Assembly: GCF_900637205.1 (NCBI RefSeq)
Contig: NZ_LR134355.1
Span: 62,001-126,000 of the forward strand
Length of the DNA: 64,000 bases
DNA from: Mycolicibacterium chitae
GTDB lineage: Bacteria > Actinomycetota > Actinomycetes > Mycobacteriales > Mycobacteriaceae
Direction: 5' to 3'
A model generated the notes under the pieces. The model was not told the DNA's origin. It ran no database searches and worked only from the letters and a program-made list of their open reading frames with translations. Both the position numbers and the translations under genes were made by a program. Shown one piece after another: positions 48,161 to 56,568 of the stretch. Positions within the stretch are counted from its first letter, which is position 1, and every line of letters begins with the position of its first letter.

Positions 48161-48496
48161 ATGGATGCGGTATCGCAGATTCAGGTGAGCGGACTGCCGA
48201 CGGAGTTCGGCAGCGACGTCGTCCTCCTCGACGTGCGAGAGGACGACGAATGGCAGCGGGGACACGCCCCGGCGGCCGTGCACATCCCGATGGGCGATGT
48301 GCCGGCCCGGATCGCCGAGATCGACTCGACCAAGGAACTGTTCGTGATCTGCGCGGCCGGGGGTCGGTCGCTGCAGGTCGCGCAGTACCTGCAGGCCAAC
48401 GGGTACCAGCCGGTGAACGTCGACGGCGGGATGATGGCGTGGCAGCAGTCCGGTCGGCCGGTGGTCACCGATTCGGGTGCTCCCGGCACAGTCTGA
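48161..48496 (+). CDS. Single-domain rhodanese-like sulfurtransferase
   Basis: A 111-residue rhodanese domain: VVLLDVREDDEWQRGHAPAA, HIPMGDVPAR, then the active loop ICAAGGRS with the catalytic cysteine, and VNVDGGMMAWQQSGRPV. Single-domain rhodaneses transfer sulfane sulfur; the partner here is unknown. ATG 48161 lacks a strong ribosome-binding site, and it lies just after the DnaA-box cluster, which may affect its expression. Confidence 0.92.
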   Translation: MDAVSQIQVSGLPTEFGSDVVLLDVREDDEWQRGHAPAAVHIPMGDVPARIAEIDSTKELFVICAAGGRSLQVAQYLQANGYQPVNVDGGMMAWQQSGRPVVTDSGAPGTV

Positions 48497-48557
48497 GCGG
48501 CGACGGTTGTCGGGCGACCCGGGGCGCGGCCGTGTCGGCGCTGGTTAGGCTGGTGCG

Positions 48558-49628
48558 GTGATCCAGGTCTGTTCCTCCTGCAGCACCCGGTGGAACGTCC
48601 GCGACAAGCAGCGGGCGTGGTGCCCGCGGTGCCAGGGCAGGCTGCTGCCGCCCGCGGCGTCCGAGACCGCGGCGCCCGGGGCCGGCTCCGGCTGGAGCCG
48701 ACCCGCCCAACCCGGCGGCGCGGCCCCGAGCGGCGGTCAGTCGGCCAAGCTGCCACCCGGATTGCGCTGGATCGCGGTGCGCCCGGGCGCACCGCCCCCA
48801 CCCCCGGCCCGCAAGCGCCCGCTGGGACCCACGCCGCGCTACGACTTCATCCCGCGCTGGAGCCTGCCGGATCCCGTCACGTTCGGCGTGGAGCCGTCGG
48901 CCCCGCCGATCACCGGGCCCACGCCCACTCAGGTCCGGCGCGTCCTGACCGCCACCACCGCGGTCCTCGCGGCCGCCGCGCTGATCTACCTGATCCGCTA
49001 CGTCCTGCTGCTGGTGAACCGGACGGTGCTGATCAACTCGCTGATCGCCGCCGGCGCCACGCTGCTGGGCATCCTGGCCAGCGTCGCAGCGCTGGCCGCC
49101 GTCATCACCTGCTGGGTGGTGCTGACCCGCTGGCTGATCGCGCGCCGCACCCAACTGTTCGCGCACCTGGGCCGCACCGACCGGCCGAGCCGGGCACTGT
49201 GGGCCGGCTGCATGGTCCCGTTGGTCAACCTGTTCTGGGCGCCGGTGTTCGTCATCGAGACGGCGAGCCTCGAGGGGCTCTACCGGCGGTTGCGCAAGCC
49301 GATTCTGGTCTGGTGGTTGTTGTGGGTGCTGAGCGCGGTGGTGTCGGTGATCGCGTTCCTGACGCTGTTCACGTTCGGCTGGTTCAGCGTCGCCCTGAAC
49401 ACCTCGGGGCAGGGCGTCGCGGACAACACCGTCGCGATGATCTGCGCCTATCTGGCCGCGCTGGCCGCGGTGCTGGCGCTGGACCGGGTGTACCGCGGGT
49501 TCGAGGCCAAGCCGGTGGAACGAGCGGCGCACCGGTGGGTGGTGGTCGGCGGCGCCCCGGCGCCCGCCGCGCCGGGCAGCGATTTCGGCCGTCCGGTTGA
49601 GCCGACGGACCGGGAACCGGCAGCATAG
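48558..49628 (+). CDS. DUF4328-type membrane protein with zinc ribbon (Rv3843c-type)
   Basis: A 356-residue protein. The N-terminal zinc ribbon is C-x2-C...C-x2-C (VCSSCSTRWNVRD and WCPRCQGRL). A Pro/Ala-rich linker covers ~30-115. About six membrane helices follow (~128-330), with the conserved DUF4328-like PLVNLFWAPVFVIE. It matches Rv3843c in order. GTG 48558 is the start. It lies 5 nt before glpQ1, so it is in the same operon. The function is unknown. Confidence 0.85.
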   Translation: MIQVCSSCSTRWNVRDKQRAWCPRCQGRLLPPAASETAAPGAGSGWSRPAQPGGAAPSGGQSAKLPPGLRWIAVRPGAPPPPPARKRPLGPTPRYDFIPRWSLPDPVTFGVEPSAPPITGPTPTQVRRVLTATTAVLAAAALIYLIRYVLLLVNRTVLINSLIAAGATLLGILASVAALAAVITCWVVLTRWLIARRTQLFAHLGRTDRPSRALWAGCMVPLVNLFWAPVFVIETASLEGLYRRLRKPILVWWLLWVLSAVVSVIAFLTLFTFGWFSVALNTSGQGVADNTVAMICAYLAALAAVLALDRVYRGFEAKPVERAAHRWVVVGGAPAPAAPGSDFGRPVEPTDREPAA

Positions 49629-49632
49629 GGCC

Positions 49633-50457
49633 ATGGATCCGGCCGGCGAAGCGCCCGCAGCCCACCCCTTCGTGGTGGCGCACCGCGGCGCGTCGGCGGA
49701 TCGGCCCGAGCACACGGTGGCGGCCTACGAGCTGGCCCTGCAGGAGGGGGCCGACGGGGTCGAGTGCGACGTTCGGCTGACCCGCGACGGCCACCTGGTG
49801 TGCATCCACGATCGTCGGGTGGACCGCACCTCGTCGGGCACCGGGCTGGTCAGCGAGATGAGCCTGAGCGAGCTGCGCCGGTTGGACTTCGGCGCCTGGC
49901 ACGGCAGTTGGCGCGACGACGGCAGCCTGGGCGACACCGGCCTGCTGACCCTCGAGGAACTGGTGCGGCTGGTGCTCGATTTCAAGCGGCCGGTCAAGCT
50001 GTTCATCGAGACCAAGCACCCGGTGCGCTACGGCGGGCTGGTGGAGAGCAAGGTGCTGGCGCTGCTGCACCGGTTCGGGATCGCCTCGCCGGCCTCCGCG
50101 GACCTGTCGCGCGCGGTCGTCATGTCGTTCTCCGCGGCCGCGGTGTGGCGGATCCGGCGGGCCGCGCCGATGCTGCCCACCGTGCTCCTCGGCGAGACGT
50201 CGCGCTACCTCGGCGGCGGCGCGGCCACGACGGTCGGCGCGACCGCGGTGGGCCCGTCGATCGGCACGCTGCGCGAGCATCCGGAACTCGTCGACCGCGC
50301 GGCCGCCCAGGGGCGCGCGCTGTACTGCTGGACCGTCGACCACTACGAGGACGTGCGGTTCTGCGCGGACCAGGGGGTGGCGTGGCTGGCGACCAACCAC
50401 CCCGGCCGCACCAAGGACTGGCTGCAGAACGGGCTGACCGGCGCCGGCCGGGACTGA
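49633..50457 (+). CDS. glpQ1: Glycerophosphodiester phosphodiesterase GlpQ1
   Basis: A 274-residue enzyme, the same length as Rv3842c. It hydrolyses glycerophosphodiesters to glycerol-3-phosphate and alcohol. Catalytic residues lie in VVAHRGASADRPEHT (His, Arg, Glu), GADGVECDVRLTRDG and VCIHDRRVDR. The TIM-barrel end is LYCWTVDHYEDVRFCADQGV. ATG 49633 is preceded by a weak ribosome-binding site. There is no signal peptide, so it is cytosolic and probably recycles phospholipid head groups. Confidence 0.95.
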   Translation: MDPAGEAPAAHPFVVAHRGASADRPEHTVAAYELALQEGADGVECDVRLTRDGHLVCIHDRRVDRTSSGTGLVSEMSLSELRRLDFGAWHGSWRDDGSLGDTGLLTLEELVRLVLDFKRPVKLFIETKHPVRYGGLVESKVLALLHRFGIASPASADLSRAVVMSFSAAAVWRIRRAAPMLPTVLLGETSRYLGGGAATTVGATAVGPSIGTLREHPELVDRAAAQGRALYCWTVDHYEDVRFCADQGVAWLATNHPGRTKDWLQNGLTGAGRD

Positions 50458-50508
50458 CTAGAGCGCGGTCTCGTCCCAGGGTTCGCCGCTGTCTGCGCGG
50501 CTCCTCGA

Positions 50509-50596
50509 GCGTGGCCCGTCATCGTCAGTTGACGGTCATCCACAGCCTGGGCCGGCGCCCCGGGCCACGCGCCAGCCGCCGTGTGGATAGCCGTCA
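50509..50596. repeat. Two interleaved inverted repeats between glpQ1 and bfrB
   Basis: GCGTGGCCCG (50509-50518) complements CGGGCCACGC (50561-50570). TGACGGTCATCCACA (50530-50544) nearly complements TGTGGATAGCCGTCA (50582-50596), 13 of 15. The arms interleave as A-B-A'-B', which would give a pseudoknot in RNA or competing cruciforms in DNA. The B arms contain DnaA-box-like ATCCACA. Both flanking genes converge on this 224-bp gap, which has no other visible gene. Confidence 0.55.
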
Positions 50597-50681
50597 CCCG
50601 ACGTTGACGCCATTTGAACGAGGGGCCGCCCGGAAACGGCCCGCCGACCTTCCTCAGGGACTTCCTTTGCAGCGATGTCCC

Positions 50682-51227
50682 TTAGAGGGTGCCGCCCGCG
50701 GCGGGCGGGGCCGTGCGGTCGGCCTTACCCGCCCCGAGTTCGCGGGCGACGTAGTCCTCGAGGTGGAACAGGTTGTCGCCGGCGCGCTCGGCGATGCGCA
50801 GCAGGGTGGTCATCGTCGCGACCTCCTCGACCTGCTCCTTGAGGAACCAGCCCATGAACTGCTCGCCCAGATAGTCGTGCTCGTCGCGGGCCGCGGCGGC
50901 CAGCGCGACGATGTTCTCCGTGACCGCGCGCTCCAGATCGAGGGCCAGGGCCACCGCCTCGCGCGCGGAGTCGAAGCCGTTGCGGACCGGGTCCACGCCG
51001 GGGATCTCAACCTCGGCCCCGCGGTCCAGCAGGTAGCGGACGAACATCATCGCGTGGTTGCGCTCCTCGACCGCCTGGCGGTAGAAGAACCCGGCCAGCT
51101 GCGGCAGGTCGGCCCCGTCGAAGTGCACCGCGATCGCGGTGTATTGCTGGGCGGCGGTGAACTCGTCGCGGATCTGGTCGCGCAGGAGGCCGTGGAACTT
51201 GGTGTCGAGGACGTCGTCGCGAATCAT
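50682..51227 (-). CDS. bfrB: Ferritin BfrB
   Basis: A 181-residue non-heme ferritin of the same length as Rv3841. The ferroxidase centre residues are in RDEFTAAQQYTAIAVHFDG, RQAVEERNHAMMFVRYLLDR and LGEQFMGWFLKEQVEEV. The C-terminal tail is Ala/Gly-rich. It stores iron as 24-mers. ATG 51227 is preferred over a GTG 9 nt upstream. Two IdeR-like boxes lie 54-92 bp upstream, as known for this gene, where IdeR activates storage when iron is plentiful. Confidence 0.96.
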   Translation of the reverse strand: MIRDDVLDTKFHGLLRDQIRDEFTAAQQYTAIAVHFDGADLPQLAGFFYRQAVEERNHAMMFVRYLLDRGAEVEIPGVDPVRNGFDSAREAVALALDLERAVTENIVALAAAARDEHDYLGEQFMGWFLKEQVEEVATMTTLLRIAERAGDNLFHLEDYVARELGAGKADRTAPPAAGGTL

Positions 51228-51280
51228 GATCACCAAAGTACTGCCTGGTCAGGGACCTTGTCATGCAAGGTAACGCTTAC

Positions 51281-51319
51281 TTCGGGCAGCATGACCTAAG
51301 TTAGGTTTGCCATAGCCGG
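51281..51319 (-). promoter_or_regulatory. Tandem IdeR-like iron boxes upstream of bfrB
   Basis: On the minus strand the two 19-bp sites are 51319-51301 (ending CAAACCTAA) and 51299-51281 (starting TTAGGTCATGCTG), one base apart. They match the TTAGGTTAGGCTAACCTAA consensus at about 12 and 14 of 19 positions. The join ACCTAA-C-TTAGGT is a strong palindrome. Confidence 0.65.
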
Positions 51320-51344
51320 GCGCAGATCGCGCCGCCGATTCGAG

Positions 51345-51908
51345 TTAGCTGGATCGCTCCGCGCGCAGCGTGACGGCACCGCCGGCGGGGGTGGGTGCGG
51401 TCGGATCGTCGGCCGGGGTCGAGCTCAGTTCCCGATCGACGAAGTTCTCCAGGTGGAACAGGTTGTCGCCGGCGCGGTCGACGACGGTCAGCAGCGTCGT
51501 CATCGCGGCGACCTCCTCGACCTGTTCCTTGAGGAACCAGCCCATGAACTGCTCGCCCAGATAGTCGCCGCTGTCGCGGGCGGCGCGGGCCAGCCGGGTG
51601 ACCTGCTCGGTGACCTCGCGCTCCTGGTTGAGCGCCAACTCCACCGGCTCGCGGACCGAGGCGAACTCCGTGGTGACCGCCGGCACGGGTGGGATCCGCA
51701 CGGGCACGCCCTGGTCAAGCAGATAGCGCACGATCATCATCGCGTGGTTGCGTTCCTCGATCGCCTGCCGGTAGAAGCGCTTGGCCAGCTGCGGCAGGTC
51801 CTCGCCGTCGAAGTACACCGCCACCGCGGTGTATTGCTGGGCGGCGGTGAACTCGTTGCCGACCTGCTCGGCCAGCAGGTCATGGAAGGTGTCCGGGGAG
51901 CTCGTCAC
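51345..51908 (-). CDS. Second ferritin, BfrB paralog
   Basis: A 187-residue ferritin highly similar to the adjacent bfrB: NEFTAAQQYTAVAVYFDGED, RQAIEERNHAMMIVRYLLDQ, YLGEQFMGWFLKEQVEEVAA and DNLFHLENFVDREL. Ferroxidase Glu and His residues are kept, so it should be active. The tail is longer (TAPTPAGGAVTLRAERSS). It is a tandem duplication, 117 bp upstream of bfrB in the same direction. I recall no such second copy in M. tuberculosis. The start is GTG 51908; no iron box is seen in its short upstream gap, so control may differ. Confidence 0.93.
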   Translation of the reverse strand: MTSSPDTFHDLLAEQVGNEFTAAQQYTAVAVYFDGEDLPQLAKRFYRQAIEERNHAMMIVRYLLDQGVPVRIPPVPAVTTEFASVREPVELALNQEREVTEQVTRLARAARDSGDYLGEQFMGWFLKEQVEEVAAMTTLLTVVDRAGDNLFHLENFVDRELSSTPADDPTAPTPAGGAVTLRAERSS

Positions 51909-51935
51909 GGCGTCAGCCTAATGAGCCCGCGCCGC

Positions 51936-53258
51936 TCACGGCTGCGCATCCAGCACCGACTGCGGGACCGGGGCGTCGGCGGCCAGCGCTGCGAACAACG
52001 CGCCGGCCGTCTCGTCGTCCCAGCTGACCACCGCGCCGGAACTGGTGGAGCTGTAGGAACCGATCGGCACCGTCACCGTGACCGGGGACCCGCGCAGCGC
52101 CCAGCCCAACCGGGCCAGGTCCCAGACGTGGTCGTCGGTGTTGACGGTGATCGCGTCGGCCGCCGCGCGCGGCACCGCGTACCAGCGCCACGGGTTCAAC
52201 CACACGGCCGGGCTGGCGGCGCGGTGCAGCAGCGCGGACATGAACTGACGCTGGTTGACCATGCGGTCCAGGTCCGCGCGCGGGGTGGCGCGGCTGCGCA
52301 CGAAGCCCAGGGCGGTGCGGCCGTCGAGCAGCTGGCAGCCGGCGGGCAGTTCGATGCCGGCCAGCGGATCGCTGATCGGCTCGGCCGGGCAGACCTCGAC
52401 CCCGCCGAGCGCGTCGACCAGCACCGCGAAGCCGCCGAAGCCGATCTCGGCGTAGTGGTCGATGCGCAGGCCGGTGGCCTGTTCGACGGTCTGGGTCAGC
52501 AGCTGCGGTCCGCCCAGGGTGTAGGCCGCGTTGATCTTGTCGCTGCCGTAGCCGGGGACCGGCACGTAGGAGTCCCGCGGGATCGACACCAGGGTGGTCG
52601 GCGTGCTCGAGCCCAACCCGGGCAGGTGCACCAGCAGGATGGTGTCGGTGCGGCCGGTGCCCAGGTCGCCACCGGTGGACAGGTCCGCCTGCTGTTCCGG
52701 CGACAGGTCGCTGCGGCCGTCGGACCCGACCAGCAACCAGGTGGTGCCGCGGCCGGCGGCGGGCCGGTCCGGATAGCTGATCAGGGCGTCGATGCGGTGC
52801 AGGGAACGGTCGAACCAGACGCCGATGCCCACCACGCCGCCGCCGGCGAGCAGCAGTAGGACCAGCAGGATGCGGCCCCAGGGGCGGCGCTTGCGGGGTT
52901 TGCGCGGGGTCGGCGCCGGCGGGGGCGGGGTGGCCGGCTTGGCGGACTTGCGGCTGCGGGGCAGCGGCGCGGCCGGACGCGGCGTCGGGTTGGACCGCGC
53001 GGGCGGCGGGGGTGGCGGTCGCCGACGCGGGGGTGGGGGCGCCGGCCGGGGTGGGGGCGGCGGCTGCCAGGCCGGCGGGGGCCCGGGCCGGGTCGGGGGC
53101 GGTTGCGGTGGCGTCTGCGCGGGGAAGCCGCGGGGCGGGGGCGGGCGGTGGTGCGGGTCGCGGCGGATCACCTGCGACGGTTCGCCGTGCGGCGGTGGAC
53201 GACGGGCCGGGCCGGCGGGCCGCTGCGGCTGCCCGCGGCGGGGGCGGTCGTCGTTCAC
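51936..53258 (-). CDS. LytR-CpsA-Psr (LCP) family protein
   Basis: A 440-residue single-pass protein. The cytosolic N-terminus (~1-125) is very Pro/Arg-rich. A helix at ~128-148 (ILLVLLLLAGGGVVGIGVWF) anchors it. The extracellular LCP domain has TWLLVGSDGRSDLS, TDTILLVHLPG, LVSIPRDSYVPVPGYGSDKI and ALGFVRSRATPRADLDRM, the Arg and Asp residues that bind polyprenyl phosphate. In mycobacteria LCP enzymes link arabinogalactan to peptidoglycan. It lacks the C-terminal LytR_C domain. GTG 53258 is the start. Confidence 0.92.
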   Translation of the reverse strand: MNDDRPRRGQPQRPAGPARRPPPHGEPSQVIRRDPHHRPPPPRGFPAQTPPQPPPTRPGPPPAWQPPPPPRPAPPPPRRRPPPPPPARSNPTPRPAAPLPRSRKSAKPATPPPPAPTPRKPRKRRPWGRILLVLLLLAGGGVVGIGVWFDRSLHRIDALISYPDRPAAGRGTTWLLVGSDGRSDLSPEQQADLSTGGDLGTGRTDTILLVHLPGLGSSTPTTLVSIPRDSYVPVPGYGSDKINAAYTLGGPQLLTQTVEQATGLRIDHYAEIGFGGFAVLVDALGGVEVCPAEPISDPLAGIELPAGCQLLDGRTALGFVRSRATPRADLDRMVNQRQFMSALLHRAASPAVWLNPWRWYAVPRAAADAITVNTDDHVWDLARLGWALRGSPVTVTVPIGSYSSTSSGAVVSWDDETAGALFAALAADAPVPQSVLDAQP

Positions 53259-53267
53259 CAGCTCAAT

Positions 53268-54053
53268 TTACGTCGCGGCAGGCGGATCTATGCCCAGCCA
53301 GCCCAGGTGCGGCGCCAGCAACGCGTACCCGACGAAGGCCACGGCGTCGATCACGCCGTGCGCGATGATCAGCGGCCACAGCCGTCCGGTGCGCTGCCAC
53401 ACGTAGCCGAAGATCAGACCCATCGCCAGGTTGCCGAGCCCCGCCCCGAAGCCCTGATACAGGTGGTAGAGCCCGCGCAGCACGCTCGAGGCGATCAGCG
53501 CGGTCACCGGATTGACCCGGAACTGGCGCAGCCGGGTGAGCAGGTAGCCCACCACCACGACCTCCTCGGCCCAGCCGTTGGCGAAGGACACCAGCAGCAG
53601 CACGGGGGTCCGCCACCAGGTGTCGCCGAGCTCGGTCGGCACCACCGCCGCGCTGAGCCCCAGCGCCCGCGACGCCACGTAGAGCGCCAGCCCGGGAATC
53701 CCGATCAGCGCGGCCAGCCCGAGCCCGCCGAGCAGATCGGGCCGGAATCGCAGGCGGCCCAGGCCGATTCGTTCGGCGGTATAGCCGCTGCGCCACAGCA
53801 GGTAGACGGCCAGCGCGCCCCAGGCGCACAGCTGGGTGATGTAGGCCAGGTTCAGGCCCAGGTCGATGAGGTCGAAGTAGGACCGCCTGGGGTTGAGCGC
53901 CACCGTCTGGCCGGCCAGGCCGCGCAGCACGAAGTCGATCAGCTGCAGCGTGGCGGTGACGGCGCTGAGCCCGAACGTGACCGCCAGGACGACGAACACC
54001 TCGATGCGCAGTGCGCGCCGGTCGTGGGCGCTCAGGGCGTCGGGTGCGCTCAC
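53268..54053 (-). CDS. CPBP-family intramembrane metalloprotease homolog
   Basis: A 261-residue protein with about seven helices and the CPBP/Abi motifs: EEVVVVGYLLTRLR (the usual E-E-x3-R has Val in place of Arg), LRGLYHLYQGFGAG, and IIAHGVIDAVAF. The Glu pair and His residues needed for metal binding remain. Related proteins process prenylated or membrane substrates; no substrate is known here. It sits 9 nt before the LCP gene in the same direction and may be co-transcribed with it. Confidence 0.85.
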   Translation of the reverse strand: MSAPDALSAHDRRALRIEVFVVLAVTFGLSAVTATLQLIDFVLRGLAGQTVALNPRRSYFDLIDLGLNLAYITQLCAWGALAVYLLWRSGYTAERIGLGRLRFRPDLLGGLGLAALIGIPGLALYVASRALGLSAAVVPTELGDTWWRTPVLLLVSFANGWAEEVVVVGYLLTRLRQFRVNPVTALIASSVLRGLYHLYQGFGAGLGNLAMGLIFGYVWQRTGRLWPLIIAHGVIDAVAFVGYALLAPHLGWLGIDPPAAT

Positions 54054-54068
54054 CCCGACACGGTAACG

Positions 54069-54842
54069 CTAGGTGGTTCGGCGGGCGCGCAGGCCGTTGA
54101 CGAAGGGGCAGCCCATCAGGATCCGGATGGCCTGGCTCAGGCCGGTGACGTCGTCGACGGGGCGGGTGAACGGCAGCCGCACGTCGTGATCGCCGTCGTC
54201 GCCCTCGACACGCAGGCGCACCCCGTAGCGATCCAGGCCCAGCGGGCGTACCTGACCGCCGCGTAGCGGCCGGGGCAGCTTGGCGGCCAGCCGGTCGACG
54301 ATGTCGCGGTGATCGGAGTCGATGTGGCGCAGCCAGCAGGTCTCCATGGCGCAGAACGGGTCCGGGCGGGCCTCGAGCAGCGCGCCGAGGGCCACCGACT
54401 CGGCGCCGGTCGCGTCGGCGACCACCACGGAGTCGATCTCGAGGCGCAGCAGCGCGTACTCGGTGCCGACCTGCAGCAGCGCGGGATTGGGGTCCTCGGC
54501 GGCGACCACGTCGAGCGTCGCGCGCATCATCGCCTCGGGGACGCTGAACATCCGGCCGCGGATCCAGACCAGCGAGCGCACCGGTTCGCGCAGCGGCAGC
54601 GGCGCGTAGTCGGTGAGCTCGAGGACGGCCTGCACGCCGCCGGCTCCCGCCGCGACGACGTTGCCGGCCGCGACGCCGTTGATGGGGACCGCGACCGCGA
54701 AGGATCCGTCGGCGAGCAGGTGGTGCACGCCCACCGTTTCCGGCTCGGCGCCGTCGAGTGCGATCAGCGCGCTCTGGGCGCGCATGCAGGCGCTGCGAAT
54801 GCGTTCCGCCGTCGTGGGGCCGGGGGTCGTCGCCAGTGTCAT
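54069..54842 (-). CDS. DUF2470-domain protein (Rv3839-type, iron-regulated)
   Basis: A 257-residue protein, equal in size to Rv3839. It starts MTLATTPGPTTAERIRSACM, and its C-terminal DUF2470 part has DSDHRDIVDRLAAKLP and LDRYGVRLRVEGDDGDHDVR ending in PFTRPVDD. DUF2470 accompanies FMN-binding split-barrel and heme-related proteins. The IdeR-like box 50 bp upstream fits the known iron control of Rv3839. It is divergent from pheA. Confidence 0.88.
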   Translation of the reverse strand: MTLATTPGPTTAERIRSACMRAQSALIALDGAEPETVGVHHLLADGSFAVAVPINGVAAGNVVAAGAGGVQAVLELTDYAPLPLREPVRSLVWIRGRMFSVPEAMMRATLDVVAAEDPNPALLQVGTEYALLRLEIDSVVVADATGAESVALGALLEARPDPFCAMETCWLRHIDSDHRDIVDRLAAKLPRPLRGGQVRPLGLDRYGVRLRVEGDDGDHDVRLPFTRPVDDVTGLSQAIRILMGCPFVNGLRARRTT

Positions 54843-54891
54843 GTTGACCTTCCACCGTTCTGGTCGGGGTCCCGACCAGGCTCGTTCTGAG

Positions 54892-54910
54892 TGAGGTAAG
54901 CCTAACTTAA
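54892..54910 (-). promoter_or_regulatory. IdeR-like iron box between Rv3839-type gene and pheA
   Basis: TGAGGTAAGCCTAACTTAA matches the IdeR consensus TTAGGTTAGGCTAACCTAA at 15 of 19 positions. It is 50 bp before the DUF2470 gene and 49 bp before pheA, so it could act on either. Confidence 0.65.
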
Positions 54911-54958
54911 CCAGAAACTTGATCCGGCGCGCAAGACTTTCCCGCTAGGGTCGGATTC

Positions 54959-55879
54959 GTGACCGCCATCGCCTACCTCGGCCCGCAGGGCACGTTCACC
55001 GAAGCGGCACTGGGCGGCATGACCGCCGCCGGGCTGGTCCCGGGACGGCCCGAGGTTCAGCCGTTGGCCCTCGACAGCACCCCGGCCGCGCTCGAGGCGG
55101 TCCGCGCCGGGACGGCGGAGTACGCCTGCGTGCCGATCGAGAACTCGATCGAGGGGTCGGTGCTGCCGACCATGGACGCGCTGGCGGCCGGTACGGCGCT
55201 GCAGATCTTCGCCGAGTACACCCTCGACGTGGCGTTCAGCATCGTCGTCGCCCCAGGGACCCGGGCCGCCGATGTCCGCACGGTGGCGGCGTTCCCGGTG
55301 GCCGCCGCGCAGGTGCGCCGCTGGCTGCGGGACAACCTGCCGCAGGCCGAGGTGATCCCGGCCATCTCGAACGCCGCGGCCGCGGCCGACGTGCGCGGCG
55401 GCGCCGCCGACGCCGGGGTCAGCACCGCGCTGGCCGCGCAGCGCTACGAGTTGGCCACGCTGGCCGACGGCGTGGTCGACGAGGCCAATGCGCGCACCCG
55501 CTTCGTGCTGGTGGGCCGGCCCGCGCCGCCGCCGACGCGCACGGGCGCCGACCGCACGTCGGTGGTGCTCAAGCTGGACAACGTCCCCGGTGCGCTGGTC
55601 AGCGCGCTGACCGAGTTCAGCATGCGCGACATCGACCTGACCCGGATCGAGTCCCGCCCGACCCGGGTGGAGCTGGGCACCTACGTGTTCTTCCTCGACT
55701 GCGTGGGCCATATCGAGGACAGCGCGGTGGCCGAGGCACTTACCGCGCTGCACCGTCGTTGTGAAGATGTGCGATATCTCGGATCATGGCCCACAGGATC
55801 GGCGGTCGGCGCGGCCCCGCCACAACTCGACGACGCGGAACGCTGGCTGAGCCGGCTGCAAAAGGGAGAACCGGCGTGA
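54959..55879 (+). CDS. pheA: Prephenate dehydratase PheA
   Basis: A 306-residue enzyme making phenylpyruvate for phenylalanine synthesis. The catalytic domain starts TAIAYLGPQGTFTEAAL and includes VPIENSIEGSVLPTMD and the Thr-Arg-Phe motif NARTRFVLVGRP. The C-terminal ACT domain (TSVVLKLDNVPGALVSALTE, then ESRPTR) gives Phe feedback. The length is typical (Rv3838c about 321). GTG 54959 is the start. The stop overlaps the next gene by 4 nt. Confidence 0.96.
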   Translation: MTAIAYLGPQGTFTEAALGGMTAAGLVPGRPEVQPLALDSTPAALEAVRAGTAEYACVPIENSIEGSVLPTMDALAAGTALQIFAEYTLDVAFSIVVAPGTRAADVRTVAAFPVAAAQVRRWLRDNLPQAEVIPAISNAAAAADVRGGAADAGVSTALAAQRYELATLADGVVDEANARTRFVLVGRPAPPPTRTGADRTSVVLKLDNVPGALVSALTEFSMRDIDLTRIESRPTRVELGTYVFFLDCVGHIEDSAVAEALTALHRRCEDVRYLGSWPTGSAVGAAPPQLDDAERWLSRLQKGEPA

Positions 55880-56568
55880 GCGGACGGCTGGTACTCGTCC
55901 GGCACGGCCAGACCTACGGCAACGTCGAAAAGCGCCTCGACACCCTCCCGCCCGGGGCCGAACTGACCCCGCTGGGCCGGGATCAGGCGCGCACGTTCGC
56001 GCGCACCGCGCCGACCCCGCCGGCGCTGCTGGGGCACTCGATCGCGGTGCGCGCCCAGCAGACCGCGGCCGAGATCGCCGGGCTGCTCGGGGTGGACCCG
56101 CTGGAGTATTCCGACATCCACGAGGTACAGGTGGGTGAGCTGGAGAACCGCAACGACGACGACGCGGTCGAGGAGTTCAACCGGATCTACCGGCGCTGGC
56201 ACGAGGGCGAACTCGGCCTGCCGATGCCGGGCGGTGAGAGCGGCGCCGACGTGCTGGACCGCTACGTCCCGGTGGTCGACGACCTACGCCGGCGCTACCT
56301 CGACGACGACAGCTTCAGCGGTGACATCGTGGTCGTCAGCCACGGGGCGGCGATCCGGCTGGTCGGTGCGGTGCTCTCCGGCGTCGACTCGGTCTTCGCG
56401 CTGGAGAACCACCTGGCCAACGCCGAATCGGTGGTGCTGGCGCCGGTCACCGACGGCCGTTGGAGCTGCGTGCACTGGGGTGCCGCGGGACCGCCGCTGA
56501 CCCCGCAGCCCACGGCCGCGCAGACTCAGGCCGAGGACACCGCGCGCACGCCCGACCCGATGGGCTGA
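55876..56568 (+). CDS. Histidine-phosphatase/phosphoglycerate-mutase-family protein (Rv3837c-type)
   Basis: A 230-residue protein with the catalytic RHG motif in LVLVRHGQTYGNVEKR and the second His in VVSHGAAIRLVG. A Glu acid is likely in MPGGESGADVLDRY. The substrate is unknown; many relatives are broad phosphatases rather than glycolytic mutases. GTG 55876 overlaps the pheA stop, and AAAGGGAG lies 8 nt upstream, so it is co-translated with pheA. Confidence 0.93.
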   Translation: MSGRLVLVRHGQTYGNVEKRLDTLPPGAELTPLGRDQARTFARTAPTPPALLGHSIAVRAQQTAAEIAGLLGVDPLEYSDIHEVQVGELENRNDDDAVEEFNRIYRRWHEGELGLPMPGGESGADVLDRYVPVVDDLRRRYLDDDSFSGDIVVVSHGAAIRLVGAVLSGVDSVFALENHLANAESVVLAPVTDGRWSCVHWGAAGPPLTPQPTAAQTQAEDTARTPDPMG

